A DNA stretch of 64,000 nucleotides from Labilibaculum euxinicum (GTDB lineage: Bacteria; Bacteroidota; Bacteroidia; Bacteroidales; Marinifilaceae), in assembly GCF_009795715.1 (NCBI RefSeq), contig NZ_WTCR01000003.1:392312-456311 (forward strand). Direction: 5' to 3'. A program made the translations under genes and the position numbers. How positions within the stretch are numbered: the stretch's first letter is position 1; every line of letters begins with the position of its first letter. The notes under the pieces are model-generated. The model was not told where the DNA came from. It saw only the letters and a program-made list of their open reading frames with translations, and searched no databases. This document shows positions 43,994 to 53,148 of the stretch, piece after piece.

Positions 43994-44283
43994 GTGCTGT
44001 ATGTGAAAAGTTGCAGTTTAAAAGAAGTCTAAATTCAAATTAGCTATGTTTTACAGCATTGTCTGTTGAATATAAAGAAAAATTATTATGCGAATTTATT
44101 TATTAAGATATTATATTTTATAGGGTATCCGTTGATTTCGATATATTATGTGATGTTGATTTTTTCAGTAAAACGTTTAATGTGTTGTGTTAGAGTTGGT
44201 AGAATTAAATAGAGAAAAATTTCTTTATTTTTTTTATCTTCAAAGAGAAACTCTATTAATATTAACTCTTAAACCATTACTTT
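43994..44283 (+). other. 290-bp region upstream of the hydrogenase operon
   Basis: The sequence is very AT-rich and without a coding frame. No clean TTTG/TAnnTTTG pair with usual spacing was found, and no sigma-54 type GG-N10-GC box. The hydrogenase promoter must lie here, because the buk terminator is upstream. Confidence 0.4.
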
Positions 44284-44751
44284 ATGGATTTTCAAGAAAA
44301 ATTAGTGCAGGATTTGGTTTCCAAACACGGGAAAGACCGCGAAAATCTGCTTCCAATATTACAAGGAGTGATTGATCAGGAGCGATTTCTTTCTGAGGAA
44401 GCAATTCTAAAAATTTCGAAGGAAATGAGTATTCCTGCTGCAGATGTTTATGGAACTGCAAGTTTTTACTCTTTTCTGGACATTGAACCACGAGGGAAGT
44501 ATGTAATTCGTGTATGTAAAACCATCACGTGTGCAATGAAGGGGAAAAATCAAATTGTTCTCGCATTAGAGAATTTTTTGAAAATTAAAGTTGGTGAAAC
44601 TACAATCGATAAAAAATTTACCATTCTTCAAACAAACTGTTTGGGGTGGTGCCACAAGGCTCCTGCCATGTTAATAAACGATGAGGTATATACAGAGCTA
44701 AGTCCGGAGAAAGTTGTGGATATTCTGCGTGAGTACAAGGAGAAAAATTAA
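44284..44751 (+). CDS. hydC: NuoE-like [2Fe-2S] subunit of trimeric [FeFe]-hydrogenase
   Basis: The 155-residue thioredoxin-like ferredoxin subunit has four cluster-binding cysteines in CKTITCAMKG and LQTNCLGWCHKAPAM. The N-terminal helical region (VSKHGKDRENLLPILQGVIDQERFLSEEAILKISKEM) and VYGTASFYSFLDIEPRGKY are typical of NuoE/HydC. With HydB and HydA it forms a soluble complex that links H2 to NAD(H) and ferredoxin. It is the first of three genes with gaps of 47-48 bp. Confidence 0.92.
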   Translation: MDFQEKLVQDLVSKHGKDRENLLPILQGVIDQERFLSEEAILKISKEMSIPAADVYGTASFYSFLDIEPRGKYVIRVCKTITCAMKGKNQIVLALENFLKIKVGETTIDKKFTILQTNCLGWCHKAPAMLINDEVYTELSPEKVVDILREYKEKN

Positions 44752-44798
44752 ACATCAAAACCTAACAAAGCAAAACTAACATCTAAATACCCTTAGGT

Positions 44799-45992
44799 AT
44801 GACAACAACAGCAACTAAAAAACAACTTCATAGAATCGATTTGATCTTTAATAATGATGATGATTGTAAAGAGATTCTTCGAAATGCATTGTCAAGATCT
44901 GATCAGGAGATTGTCAATGAAATGGTGAATTCTGGTCTTAAAGGCAGAGGTGGGGCAGGTTTCCCAACAGGATTAAAATGGAAATTGACTGCTGAATCTA
45001 AAGAAAAAGAAAAATATGTAATCTGTAATGCAGATGAAGGAGAACCGGGAACGTTTAAAGACAGGGAAATATTAACTAGAGTACCTCATAAGGTTCTTTC
45101 TGGCATGGCTATGTGTGCCAAAATAATCGGAGCACAAAAAGGCTATATTTATTTAAGAGGAGAATATAAATTCTTAGTTCCTGATTTAAAGAAAGAGCTA
45201 AGAAAATTTCATGATATATTGGATGAGTTGGGATTGGATTTCCGAGTTGAAATTTTTTTAGGAAGCGGAGCATACATTTGTGGTGAAGAGAGTGCTCTGA
45301 TTGAATCCATGGAAGGCAAAAGAGGGGAACCTAGAAATAAACCTCCATTTCCTAGTGTGAATGGCTTTAAAGGAAAACCTACAGTAGTTAATAATGTGGA
45401 AACTCTGGCACATTCGTACACAATATTAAAATTTGGAGCCAAAAAGTTTAGAGATCTTGGAGTTAAGGATTCTCGTGGTTCTAAGGTGTTTTCCGTGTCC
45501 GGAGATACTCCAATACCAGGAATTTATGAGTTGGAATTGGGGATGACAGTTCAAGACTTTGTTGATGATTTTGGCGATGGCGATTGCAAGGCCGTGCAGG
45601 TTGGTGGTGCTTCGGGTTTTTTGGTTCCGCGTAAGCGTTTTGGAAAAACGACTATTGGTTACGAGGGGAAATTAACTGGTATATCCTTGCCTACAGGTGG
45701 ATCCATGATGATCTTTAATAGTTCACGATCCATGTATAATGTTCTTAATAATTATCTTGAATTTTTTGAGGAAGAATCTTGCGGACAGTGCACTCCATGC
45801 CGGGTTGGTTGTCAGCAACTTTTAAAAGGAATTAAAGCGGTTAAACGTGGCGAAAAACCAACCTCTTATCTCGATCAACTACTTAAATTAACTGAAACCA
45901 TGAAGTTGACAGCTAAATGTGGATTGGGTCAATCGGTGGCGAATTCGTTTTCGTCTATTGTAGAAAATTTCCGCGAGGAGATGATTTATTAG
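44799..45992 (+). CDS. hydB: NuoF-like flavin/NADH-binding subunit of trimeric [FeFe]-hydrogenase
   Basis: The 397-residue protein has the NADH/FMN motif GLKGRGGAGFPTGLKWK, then YVICNADEGEPGTFKDRE, and the [4Fe-4S] motif ESCGQCTPCRVGCQQLL near 325. It is shorter than the roughly 600-residue HydB proteins of Thermotoga and clostridia. It lacks both the N-terminal thioredoxin-like [2Fe-2S] domain and the C-terminal two-cluster ferredoxin domain, so it is a compact NuoF. This bears on whether the complex can bifurcate electrons to ferredoxin. Confidence 0.92.
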   Translation: MTTTATKKQLHRIDLIFNNDDDCKEILRNALSRSDQEIVNEMVNSGLKGRGGAGFPTGLKWKLTAESKEKEKYVICNADEGEPGTFKDREILTRVPHKVLSGMAMCAKIIGAQKGYIYLRGEYKFLVPDLKKELRKFHDILDELGLDFRVEIFLGSGAYICGEESALIESMEGKRGEPRNKPPFPSVNGFKGKPTVVNNVETLAHSYTILKFGAKKFRDLGVKDSRGSKVFSVSGDTPIPGIYELELGMTVQDFVDDFGDGDCKAVQVGGASGFLVPRKRFGKTTIGYEGKLTGISLPTGGSMMIFNSSRSMYNVLNNYLEFFEEESCGQCTPCRVGCQQLLKGIKAVKRGEKPTSYLDQLLKLTETMKLTAKCGLGQSVANSFSSIVENFREEMIY

Positions 45993-46040
45993 TAAGAAAA
46001 TAACCAATCTGAATTTTGAACAATTTAAACTGAAATTGAT

Positions 46041-47831
46041 ATGTCAAACATGGTGAATTTAACAATTAATGGAATTGCTGTTAGTGTTGAGGAAAATAAG
46101 ACCATACTCGAGGCAGCAAAACATCTCCATATAAAAATACCTACGCTTTGTTATCACAAAGACCTTTGTGTAGCAGGAAACTGCAGAGTCTGCGTTGTCG
46201 AGCAAGTGGGTAATCATAAATTAGTAGCTTCCTGCGCCACTCCTGTTGCAGAGGGGATGGAGATCAATACAAACACTTTAAAGGTAAGAAATTGCCGCAA
46301 GCATATTATTGAGCTTTTACTCACAGAGCATAGAGAAGAGTGTACAAAATGCTATCGTAACGGGCATTGCGAATTGCAGGCATTATCTGCAGAATATCAA
46401 ATCACAAATCAGGATTTTATTGATTTGGTACCGGATAAAAATTATACTGTTGACAGGCTTTCTCCTGCAATTGAGAAGGATGACAGCAAGTGTATCCGTT
46501 GTCAGAGATGTGTTCGAACATGTGCGGAAATACAGAGTGTTGGAGCTATTGCGGTTGCTCATAAAGGATCTGAGATGAAGATTTCTACATTTTTCGATCG
46601 ATCGCTTGACGAAGTTGTTTGTACCAATTGCGGTCAGTGTATTGTTCATTGTCCCACGGGAGCATTAACCGAAAAATCATATGTAGAAAAAGTATGGGAT
46701 GCGCTCGCCGATCCGGATACACACGTTATTGTACAAACAGCTCCGGCCGTTCGTGTTGGATTAGGAGAGGAATTGGGTTTAGGACTGGGAACCCGAGTTA
46801 CAGGCAAAATGGTTTCTGCTTTAAAAAGATTGGGTTTTGATTCCGTTCTGGATACCAATTTTACCGCTGATTTAACCATTATGGAGGAAGGAACTGAATT
46901 GCTGACCCGATTAAAGCGGGCACTTGTGGATGATGATCCTGATGTTGCCTTGCCAATGGCTACTTCTTGTTCTCCGGGGTGGGTAAAATACATAGAGCAT
47001 AAGTATCCTGAGTATCTGCCTAATCTTTCTACTTGTAAATCACCGCAACAAATGTTTGGTGCTTTGGCAAAGACGTATTACGCTAAAAATGTAAATGTTG
47101 TGCCGGAGAATATCGTATCTGTTTCTATTATGCCTTGTACGGCTAAGAAATTTGAGGCAAATCGTCCTGAAATGAAAGACAGCGGTTATAAGGATGTTGA
47201 TTTTGTATTGACTACCAGAGAATTGGCCGTAATGATAAAACAAGCAGGTATCGAATTCGAAAAATTAAATGATGAAACTTTTGATTCAATAATGGGTGTA
47301 GGTTCTGGTGCAGGGGCTATTTTTGGTGCTACTGGCGGTGTTATGGAAGCTGCATTAAGAACGGCTTACGAGATTGTTACAGGCCGCGAAGTTCCATTTG
47401 ATAATTTGGAGATTATTCCGGTTCGTGGCTTGGAAGGAGTAAAAGAGACAACTGTTAAAATTGAGGGAACTGTTGAAGAGTGGAATTTTCTGGAAGGAGC
47501 CGAATTGAAATGTGCAATAACTAATGGTCTCGAGAATGCTCATAAATTGCTGGAAGCAATTAAGAGAGGCGATAAATTCTATCATTTTATTGAGATAATG
47601 GCTTGTCCGGGCGGATGTTTGGGCGGTGGCGGTCAACCATTCCCTGTTGATAATGAAATTCGATTGCAGAGGATGAATGCTCTTTACGAAGAGGATAGAA
47701 ATCTTCCAATTCGAAAATCTCATGAAAATCCTGAAATTGTTCAGATTTATAAGGAGTTTTTGGATGAGCCTCTAAGTCATAAATCACATAAACTTCTTCA
47801 TACTTCTTATGTGAAGAGGGAACAGTATTAG
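46041..47831 (+). CDS. hydA: [FeFe]-hydrogenase catalytic subunit
   Basis: The 596-residue protein has, in order: a [2Fe-2S] domain (CYHKDLCVAGNCRVCVVE, about 37-55); a His/Cys-ligated cluster (HREECTKCYRNGHCELQ, about 97-113); two [4Fe-4S] motifs (CIRCQRCVRTC and CTNCGQCIVHCPTGAL); and the H-cluster domain. All three H-cluster signatures are intact: TSCSPGW (about 311-317), MPCTAKKFE (about 364-372) and MACPGGCLGGGGQP (about 520-533). This is the M3-like arrangement of group A trimeric hydrogenases, evolving or oxidising H2. The maturation genes hydE, hydF and hydG are not in the window. Confidence 0.95.
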   Translation: MSNMVNLTINGIAVSVEENKTILEAAKHLHIKIPTLCYHKDLCVAGNCRVCVVEQVGNHKLVASCATPVAEGMEINTNTLKVRNCRKHIIELLLTEHREECTKCYRNGHCELQALSAEYQITNQDFIDLVPDKNYTVDRLSPAIEKDDSKCIRCQRCVRTCAEIQSVGAIAVAHKGSEMKISTFFDRSLDEVVCTNCGQCIVHCPTGALTEKSYVEKVWDALADPDTHVIVQTAPAVRVGLGEELGLGLGTRVTGKMVSALKRLGFDSVLDTNFTADLTIMEEGTELLTRLKRALVDDDPDVALPMATSCSPGWVKYIEHKYPEYLPNLSTCKSPQQMFGALAKTYYAKNVNVVPENIVSVSIMPCTAKKFEANRPEMKDSGYKDVDFVLTTRELAVMIKQAGIEFEKLNDETFDSIMGVGSGAGAIFGATGGVMEAALRTAYEIVTGREVPFDNLEIIPVRGLEGVKETTVKIEGTVEEWNFLEGAELKCAITNGLENAHKLLEAIKRGDKFYHFIEIMACPGGCLGGGGQPFPVDNEIRLQRMNALYEEDRNLPIRKSHENPEIVQIYKEFLDEPLSHKSHKLLHTSYVKREQY

Positions 47832-47871
47832 TGTTTAATTAAAGACTAATGAGTGGTTATTGGTAAGTAAA

Positions 47872-47899
47872 AAAAGATCCGGTTGTGGCCGGATCTTTT
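47872..47899. terminator. Bidirectional terminator between hydA and kdsA
   Basis: AAAAGATCCGG (47872-47882) pairs with CCGGATCTTTT (47889-47899) around TTGTGG. T-runs exist on both strands, serving the convergent hydA and kdsA genes. Confidence 0.9.
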
Positions 47900-47907
47900 G
47901 TTTGTAT

Positions 47908-48726
47908 TTAAAATTGATTGATCACTTTTCGAATAGCAACCAGTTTTGTCAATAAATCTTCTAAATAATCCAAATGAAGCATATTGGCTCCATCCGATTT
48001 TGCGTTTGCCGGATCAGGATGAGTTTCGATGAAGATTCCATCCACACCAACGGCAATACCTGCTTTAGCTACAGTTTCGATTAATTCCGGACGACCACCG
48101 GTAACTCCATTTGTTTGGTTTGGTTGTTGCAACGAGTGAGTAATGTCCAAAACTACAGGGCAGTTATTCTCCTGCATCACAGGAATCCCTCTGTAATCGA
48201 TAATCATATCCTGATACCCGAACATATTTCCTCGATCTGTTAAGATCACTTGGTTATTTCCCGATTCGCGCACTTTATTTACAGCAAATTTCATCGATTC
48301 AGCAGAAAGAAACTGGCCTTTTTTAATATTCACAACTTTTCCTGTTTCCGCTGCGGCAACCAGTAAATCAGTTTGGCGGCATAAAAAAGCAGGAATCTGC
48401 AAGACATCAACATAAGCTGCAGCCATTGCGGCCTCTTCAGCAGTGTGAATATCTGTAACAGTAGGTACGCCAAAAGTATCGCTTACCTTTTTCAGGATTT
48501 TTAAAGCTTTTTCATCACCAATACCTGCAAAAGAATCTAATCTGGATCGGTTTGCTTTCCGGTATGATCCCTTAAAAATGAAAGGGATTTCAAGCTTATC
48601 AGTAATCTGAACAATTCGCTCAGCAATTTTCATAGCAATTTCTTCACCTTCAATGGCACAAGGACCGGCCAAAAGAAAGAAGTTACCACTTTCTGTATGT
48701 TTTATATTTGGAATATTTTCTATCAT
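47908..48726 (-). CDS. kdsA: 3-deoxy-8-phosphooctulonate (KDO-8-P) synthase
   Basis: The 272-residue enzyme condenses phosphoenolpyruvate with arabinose 5-phosphate to KDO-8-phosphate for lipopolysaccharide. Motifs: FFLLAGPCAIEGEEIAMKIAE, FKGSYRKANRSRLDSFAGIGDEKAL, VTDIHTAEEAAMAAAYVDVLQIPAFLCRQTDLL, and GVDGIFIETHPDPANAKSDGANML. In this last block Cys is absent and KSDGANM is of the common type. Its own promoter candidate lies in the 56-bp gap to rarA. Confidence 0.95.
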   Translation of the reverse strand: MIENIPNIKHTESGNFFLLAGPCAIEGEEIAMKIAERIVQITDKLEIPFIFKGSYRKANRSRLDSFAGIGDEKALKILKKVSDTFGVPTVTDIHTAEEAAMAAAYVDVLQIPAFLCRQTDLLVAAAETGKVVNIKKGQFLSAESMKFAVNKVRESGNNQVILTDRGNMFGYQDMIIDYRGIPVMQENNCPVVLDITHSLQQPNQTNGVTGGRPELIETVAKAGIAVGVDGIFIETHPDPANAKSDGANMLHLDYLEDLLTKLVAIRKVINQF

Positions 48727-48748
48727 GATGTTCTAAATTTATTTTGGG

Positions 48749-48756
48749 CAAAAGTA
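48749..48756 (-). promoter_or_regulatory. Candidate -7 box upstream of kdsA
   Basis: The minus strand reads TACTTTTG, an exact TAnnTTTG match, 22 bp before the kdsA start. No good -33 TTTG is present, so confidence is moderate. Confidence 0.4.
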
Positions 48757-48782
48757 ACAATTTTTGCTTGTTTAAGCAGAAA

Positions 48783-50057
48783 TTAAAACCTGTTCTTCCA
48801 CCAGCTTCTTAATCTTTCCCAAATTTTTAATTCCTGAGCATTTTGCTGTGGTATGTACAATCTTTGAGTTTTTATTTGATCCGGAAGGTATTGCTGATCC
48901 ACAAAATTACCCGGATAATCGTGGGAGTATAAATAGTCTTTTTTGTAACCCAGATCTTTCATTAGTTTGGTTGGAGCATTTCGTAAATGAAGTGGCACTG
49001 GTAAATTTCCAGTTTCTCTAACCAATGCCTGAGCTCTGCTGATTGCCATGTAGGAGGCATTACTTTTGGGTGAAGTTGCCAGATAAATGGCTGTTTCGGA
49101 TAAAATAATGCGTGATTCAGGCATTCCAACCAAATTAACCGATTGAAAACAGGCATTTGCAAGCAAAAGGGCATTCGGGTTTGCCAGTCCAATATCTTCA
49201 CTTGCCGATATTACCAGTCTTCGGGCAATAAATTTTGGTTGTTCACCTCCTTCTATCATTCGGGCCAGCCAATACACAGCAGCATCAGGATCTCCGCCAC
49301 GAATTGATTTTATTAGAGCAGAAGCAATGTCAAAATGCTGTTCTCCATCCTTATCATACATCGAGGGGTTTTCCTGCAACTCTCTGGTCACCATCTCGTT
49401 GGTAATGCTTATTGATGTGGTATTTTGAGAATTCACAACCAATTCCAGAATGTTTAAAAGTTTTCGGGCATCTCCACCTGAAAATTTTAGCAGAGCATCT
49501 TTTTCAGGAGTAAGAATTTCTTTTTCTTTTAGGTAGCTGTCGTTGGCAACTGCATAATCAATCAGGGCTTCCAAATCTGCTTTCTCCTGAGCCTTTAGCA
49601 CATAAACCTGGCATCTTGAAAGCAAAGGAGATATAACTTCGAAGGATGGATTTTCTGTTGTTGCTCCAATCAAAGTTACGGTTCCGTTTTCAACAGCTCC
49701 CAATAATGAATCCTGCTGCGATTTACTGAATCGATGAATTTCATCAATAAATAAAATGGGATTCGGAGTATTAAAGAATTTTTGTTTTTCAGCTTTGGAA
49801 ATTACTTCCCGCACATCTTTTACTCCCGAATTTACAGCCGAAAGAGTATAGAATGGCCGGTTGAGTTGTTTGGCGATGATTTTGGCCAAAGTTGTTTTAC
49901 CAACACCGGGAGGTCCCCATAAAATGAATGAGGACACATTGCCTGATTCAATCATTTTACGTAAAACGGCGTTTTCCCCGACCAAATGTTTTTGACCTAG
50001 ATAATTTTTCAGATCAGTGGGGCGTAATCGTTCAGCTAAGGGTTGATTGGGAGTCAT
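48783..50057 (-). CDS. rarA: Replication-associated recombination protein A (AAA+ ATPase, RarA/MgsA)
   Basis: The 424-residue AAA+ protein belongs to the clamp-loader clade and acts at stalled replication forks. Motifs: LAERLRPTDLKNYLGQKHLVG, Walker A ILWGPPGVGKTTLAKIIA, Walker B ILFIDEIHRFSKSQQDSLLGAVE, sensor 1 LIGATTENPSFEV, and the C-terminal RarA domain RMIEGGEQPKFIARRLVISASEDIGLANP. Length and motifs are normal. It shares strand with the TPR gene upstream, 30 bp away. Confidence 0.95.
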   Translation of the reverse strand: MTPNQPLAERLRPTDLKNYLGQKHLVGENAVLRKMIESGNVSSFILWGPPGVGKTTLAKIIAKQLNRPFYTLSAVNSGVKDVREVISKAEKQKFFNTPNPILFIDEIHRFSKSQQDSLLGAVENGTVTLIGATTENPSFEVISPLLSRCQVYVLKAQEKADLEALIDYAVANDSYLKEKEILTPEKDALLKFSGGDARKLLNILELVVNSQNTTSISITNEMVTRELQENPSMYDKDGEQHFDIASALIKSIRGGDPDAAVYWLARMIEGGEQPKFIARRLVISASEDIGLANPNALLLANACFQSVNLVGMPESRIILSETAIYLATSPKSNASYMAISRAQALVRETGNLPVPLHLRNAPTKLMKDLGYKKDYLYSHDYPGNFVDQQYLPDQIKTQRLYIPQQNAQELKIWERLRSWWKNRF

Positions 50058-50087
50058 GTATTTTGTATTCTGTTTGTTATGCTTGGT

Positions 50088-52064
50088 CTAGTCTTTATTG
50101 CAGTATCTTTTAATTACGTTGTAAGCATCAATTAAGCCCAATTCGCCGGCCTTACTTAAATCTTCGTAAGCCAGATCTTTCTGATCAAGAAATAGATAGA
50201 CCAAACCTCGGTTATAGTATGCCTCAGTAAAATTAGGATCCAGTTGAATCACCCAATCGTAATCGGCAATAGCCTTTTTAAATTGTTTCGATTTGGCATA
50301 TGCGTTACCTCGATTGTATATGGAAAACAAGAAGGATGGATCGAGTTGTATTGCCTTTGTGTAATCGGCAATAGCACTGCTGTAATCCACAATTGTCTCT
50401 TTTTTCTTTTTCTTTTGTTCCGGATCAAGATTAAGTAACGATTCTCCTGTTTCACCAATGGATTGAATGTAATCAGTCATAGCAGCAGATGCATTCGCAC
50501 GATTGAAATAAGCAAAGCAAAAATCGCTTTTATTCTCAATTGCGATACTAAAATCCTCAATTGCCTTATTAAATTTCTTGTCTAACAGATAGTAGGTTCC
50601 ACGTTGAAAGTAGCCATCGGCATTCTTTGCTTCAATCTTAGAATTGGCATTCGCAATTTGTTCGTCAATTATTTTCTTAGGGTATTTAAAATGTCTGTTA
50701 TTAATTGTAAATGCCGGATTGTAATTTTGTTTTTGATTGTAATTCATTATTGCCTGATCGTAATATTGAACCTTACCGGCTCGTAAAGTATCAAGATCCA
50801 AGTGAGTAATGTGAAAATTATCTTCTAATTGTATGGTAACATATTTATCCTGAACACGACCTTTAATGATGTCCTCGGTAAAGGATTCCCTTGAATTTAA
50901 GTCGATTAGTTTTTGGAAATTCTCAGTTGTATCAACAAAGGCCGACATGGCTCCTTCATTTTTCATTTTTTTATAGCGCTCGATAATGAGCAAAGCCTGA
51001 TTTCTGTCCTGAATTGAACCATCAATATTATTCAATTGCCGTTTTGCCGAAGATCTTGCCAAATATGCTTTTGCAAAATCAGGATAAATTTTAATAGCTG
51101 TTGTGTAATCTGCAATAGCCCCCTTAAAATCTCCAATGTCCATTTTAACAAATCCCCGGTTAAAATAAATAAGCATGTTATCGGGATTCATTTCCAAAAC
51201 ATTATTAAAATCCTCAATGGCTGAATTGTAGTCACCAATTTCAGATTTTAGTAAAGCTCTGTTGTAGTAACAGTGTGCATTGTTTGGATCCAACTCCAGA
51301 ACCGTATTGTAATCTTCAAGAGCTCCTTTGGGATTTTTATTTGCATAATTGGCAATCCCTCTACTCATGATTACCCGTGTGTTTTCCGGTTCTATTTTAA
51401 GAGCCCGGTCGTAATCTTTAATGGCCTCATCGTATTCCTTTTTCTTGAATTTTAAATAGCCTCTATTTCCAAATGCATCTGCCGAAAACTCGTTCAGTTG
51501 AATGGCTTTACTGCAATCTTGAATTGCCCCATCTGTATCTCCAAGATTATCGCGGACAATTGATCTGTTAAGATAGGCACCCATTAACTCAGGATCTATT
51601 TGAATGGCTTTTGAATAATTGGCATTGGCTTCGTTGAATTTTTCAAGAGCAGCTAAACTGTTCGCTTTACTGAAATAGATATTCGCATTGTTAGGTTTGA
51701 ATTCCAAAGCTTTTTCAAAATCTTTTAAAGCTCCCTGATAGTTTTTTAACTGATATTGGGCGATGCCCCGATATAGATAAGCAAAAGTGTAATTTGGATT
51801 CAATTCCAGAGCTTTTGTATAGTCAACAATTGCACCGTTAAAATCTTCGAGCTGCGATTTTGCCAGTCCTCTGAAAAAAAATGGTTCAGGAAGGTATGGC
51901 TTAACCCGAATAATATCATTAAACTTTGTGATTGCTTCGGTATAATCATCAAACTGAATAGCACTTCTACCTTTATCGAATATATTTTCGGTGTTTAATT
52001 GTGCGCTAAGCTCAGAAGAGGTTAAACTGAATAGGAAGAGAATCAAAAGAGTTATTCTGGGCAT
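50088..52064 (-). CDS. Secreted or periplasmic TPR-repeat protein
   Basis: The 658-residue protein has a signal peptide (about 1-22, LLILFLFSLTSSELSAQ). A long run of TPR units of about 34 residues follows at about 28-365, each with the pattern AI-DY-KALELNPN-AYLYRG. A non-repetitive middle domain (about 370-480) is followed by further TPRs to the end. It probably scaffolds protein interactions in the envelope; no enzyme domain was found. TAAATTTG on the minus strand at 52101-52108 is a possible -7 box. Many Bacteroidota genomes carry such proteins, and nothing ties this one to its neighbours. Confidence 0.8.
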   Translation of the reverse strand: MPRITLLILFLFSLTSSELSAQLNTENIFDKGRSAIQFDDYTEAITKFNDIIRVKPYLPEPFFFRGLAKSQLEDFNGAIVDYTKALELNPNYTFAYLYRGIAQYQLKNYQGALKDFEKALEFKPNNANIYFSKANSLAALEKFNEANANYSKAIQIDPELMGAYLNRSIVRDNLGDTDGAIQDCSKAIQLNEFSADAFGNRGYLKFKKKEYDEAIKDYDRALKIEPENTRVIMSRGIANYANKNPKGALEDYNTVLELDPNNAHCYYNRALLKSEIGDYNSAIEDFNNVLEMNPDNMLIYFNRGFVKMDIGDFKGAIADYTTAIKIYPDFAKAYLARSSAKRQLNNIDGSIQDRNQALLIIERYKKMKNEGAMSAFVDTTENFQKLIDLNSRESFTEDIIKGRVQDKYVTIQLEDNFHITHLDLDTLRAGKVQYYDQAIMNYNQKQNYNPAFTINNRHFKYPKKIIDEQIANANSKIEAKNADGYFQRGTYYLLDKKFNKAIEDFSIAIENKSDFCFAYFNRANASAAMTDYIQSIGETGESLLNLDPEQKKKKKETIVDYSSAIADYTKAIQLDPSFLFSIYNRGNAYAKSKQFKKAIADYDWVIQLDPNFTEAYYNRGLVYLFLDQKDLAYEDLSKAGELGLIDAYNVIKRYCNKD

Positions 52065-52223
52065 TCTATATGTTTTTATGAGTAAAAGTTATTCGGATTA
52101 CAAATTTAAGAAATAATATACTCCTTCTTTTAAATAATCACTCTATATAACAAAAAACACGCCAAATGATTTCCATTTTTTCTTAAAAAGCCTTAAATTA
52201 AGAATAGAGCTTAAACTAATTAT

Positions 52224-52230
52224 AGGAGGT
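52224..52230 (+). promoter_or_regulatory. Strong Shine-Dalgarno sequence before the cytidylate kinase-like gene
   Basis: AGGAGGT with five to six bases before the ATG at 52235 is a near-perfect anti-16S match. Almost all other genes in the window have A-rich leaders without one, so it stands out and fixes this start. Confidence 0.8.
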
Positions 52231-52234
52231 TGAA

Positions 52235-52945
52235 ATGAATAATATTCTGTTAAAGTACATGGAGAATCGGTTTCAATCCAAAATAATTGATCCCCGAAGG
52301 GGTGTTTTTTGTGAAGGACCGGTAGTTACTATTTCACGGGAGTGTGGCTGCACCGCAATAAATATTGCAAATATAATGGCGGAAAAGCTTACCCTAAAAA
52401 CGGGGAATAAGTGGACTTGCTTAACCAAGGAAATTCTTGAACAATCTGCAAAAGAATTGAATTTAGCGCCTGAGAAAATTGAATATGTTTTTAATTCGAA
52501 GGAAAAATCTACCTGGGATGAAATTTTAGCCGCTTTGTCGAGTAAATATTATCAAAGTGACCGTAAGATTAAAAAGACTATTTCGGATGTTGTTCGGGCA
52601 TTAGCATCCAAAGGGAACTGCATTATAATTGGTAGAGGGGGAGTCGTTCTTACACAGAATATTGAACGGTCGTTTCATATTAAGCTTCATGCTCCATTGG
52701 AATGGAGAGCTGCACAATTGCAGGAAATTTACAAGTTGAGTATGAATGAAATGTTGTCTTATGCAAAGGAGATTGATAAGAAAAGAGAGATTTTAAGAAA
52801 CTATTTTAATAAAGAACCTCTTTCCACTACCGTTTTTGATGTGATTTATAACTCGAAAAATTTATCAGATGAGATGATTGCTGAAGCGAGTATTCATATG
52901 ATGGAGATGAAAGGAGTGCTTGGCAAACACATCGTAATGAGATAA
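52235..52945 (+). CDS. Cytidylate kinase-like family protein
   Basis: The 236-residue protein matches the cytidylate kinase-2-like family: VVTISRECGCTAINIANIMAEKL at the N-terminus replaces a classical Walker A, and GNCIIIGRGGVVLTQ (about 130-144) and FHIKLHAPLEWRAAQL follow the usual P-loop kinase order. The loop in better-known members reads ISREYGSGG; here it is ISRECGCTA, so nucleotide binding may be altered. It is not the housekeeping CMP kinase, which has GPAGSGKST. The substrate is unknown. It stands alone, with a terminator after it. Confidence 0.75.
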   Translation: MNNILLKYMENRFQSKIIDPRRGVFCEGPVVTISRECGCTAINIANIMAEKLTLKTGNKWTCLTKEILEQSAKELNLAPEKIEYVFNSKEKSTWDEILAALSSKYYQSDRKIKKTISDVVRALASKGNCIIIGRGGVVLTQNIERSFHIKLHAPLEWRAAQLQEIYKLSMNEMLSYAKEIDKKREILRNYFNKEPLSTTVFDVIYNSKNLSDEMIAEASIHMMEMKGVLGKHIVMR

Positions 52946-52968
52946 AAAGGGAATAATGTAATTTTTTG

Positions 52969-53001
52969 GAGAAATTAACTTTAGGTTGATTTCTCTTTTT
53001 T
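52969..53001 (+). terminator. Intrinsic terminator after the cytidylate kinase-like gene
   Basis: GAGAAATTAAC (52969-52979) pairs with GTTGATTTCTC (52985-52995), one pair being G-U, then six Ts. Confidence 0.85.
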
Positions 53002-53084
53002 ATGCGCTATATTTTTAATTTATAGTTAATATAACTCGTATTGATAGTATTTCATCGAAAAAATGAATGAAAACAGGCTGTTGG

Positions 53085-53115
53085 CTTGCTTGTAATCGTG
53101 ATTTTATTACTTTTG
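53085..53115 (+). promoter_or_regulatory. Promoter of the C1B peptidase gene
   Basis: CTTG (53085-53088), 19 bp, then TACTTTTG (53108-53115, exact -7 match) lies 33 bp before the ATG. Its position inside the longest open frame argues against the upstream TTG start. Confidence 0.55.
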
Positions 53116-53148
53116 CAACCGTTTGAAAAGAGAATATTAAAGCAAAAT

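Noticed and set aside
44187..44375. Short plus-strand frame before hydC
   Set aside because: It overlaps the start of hydC in another frame and has no protein features.
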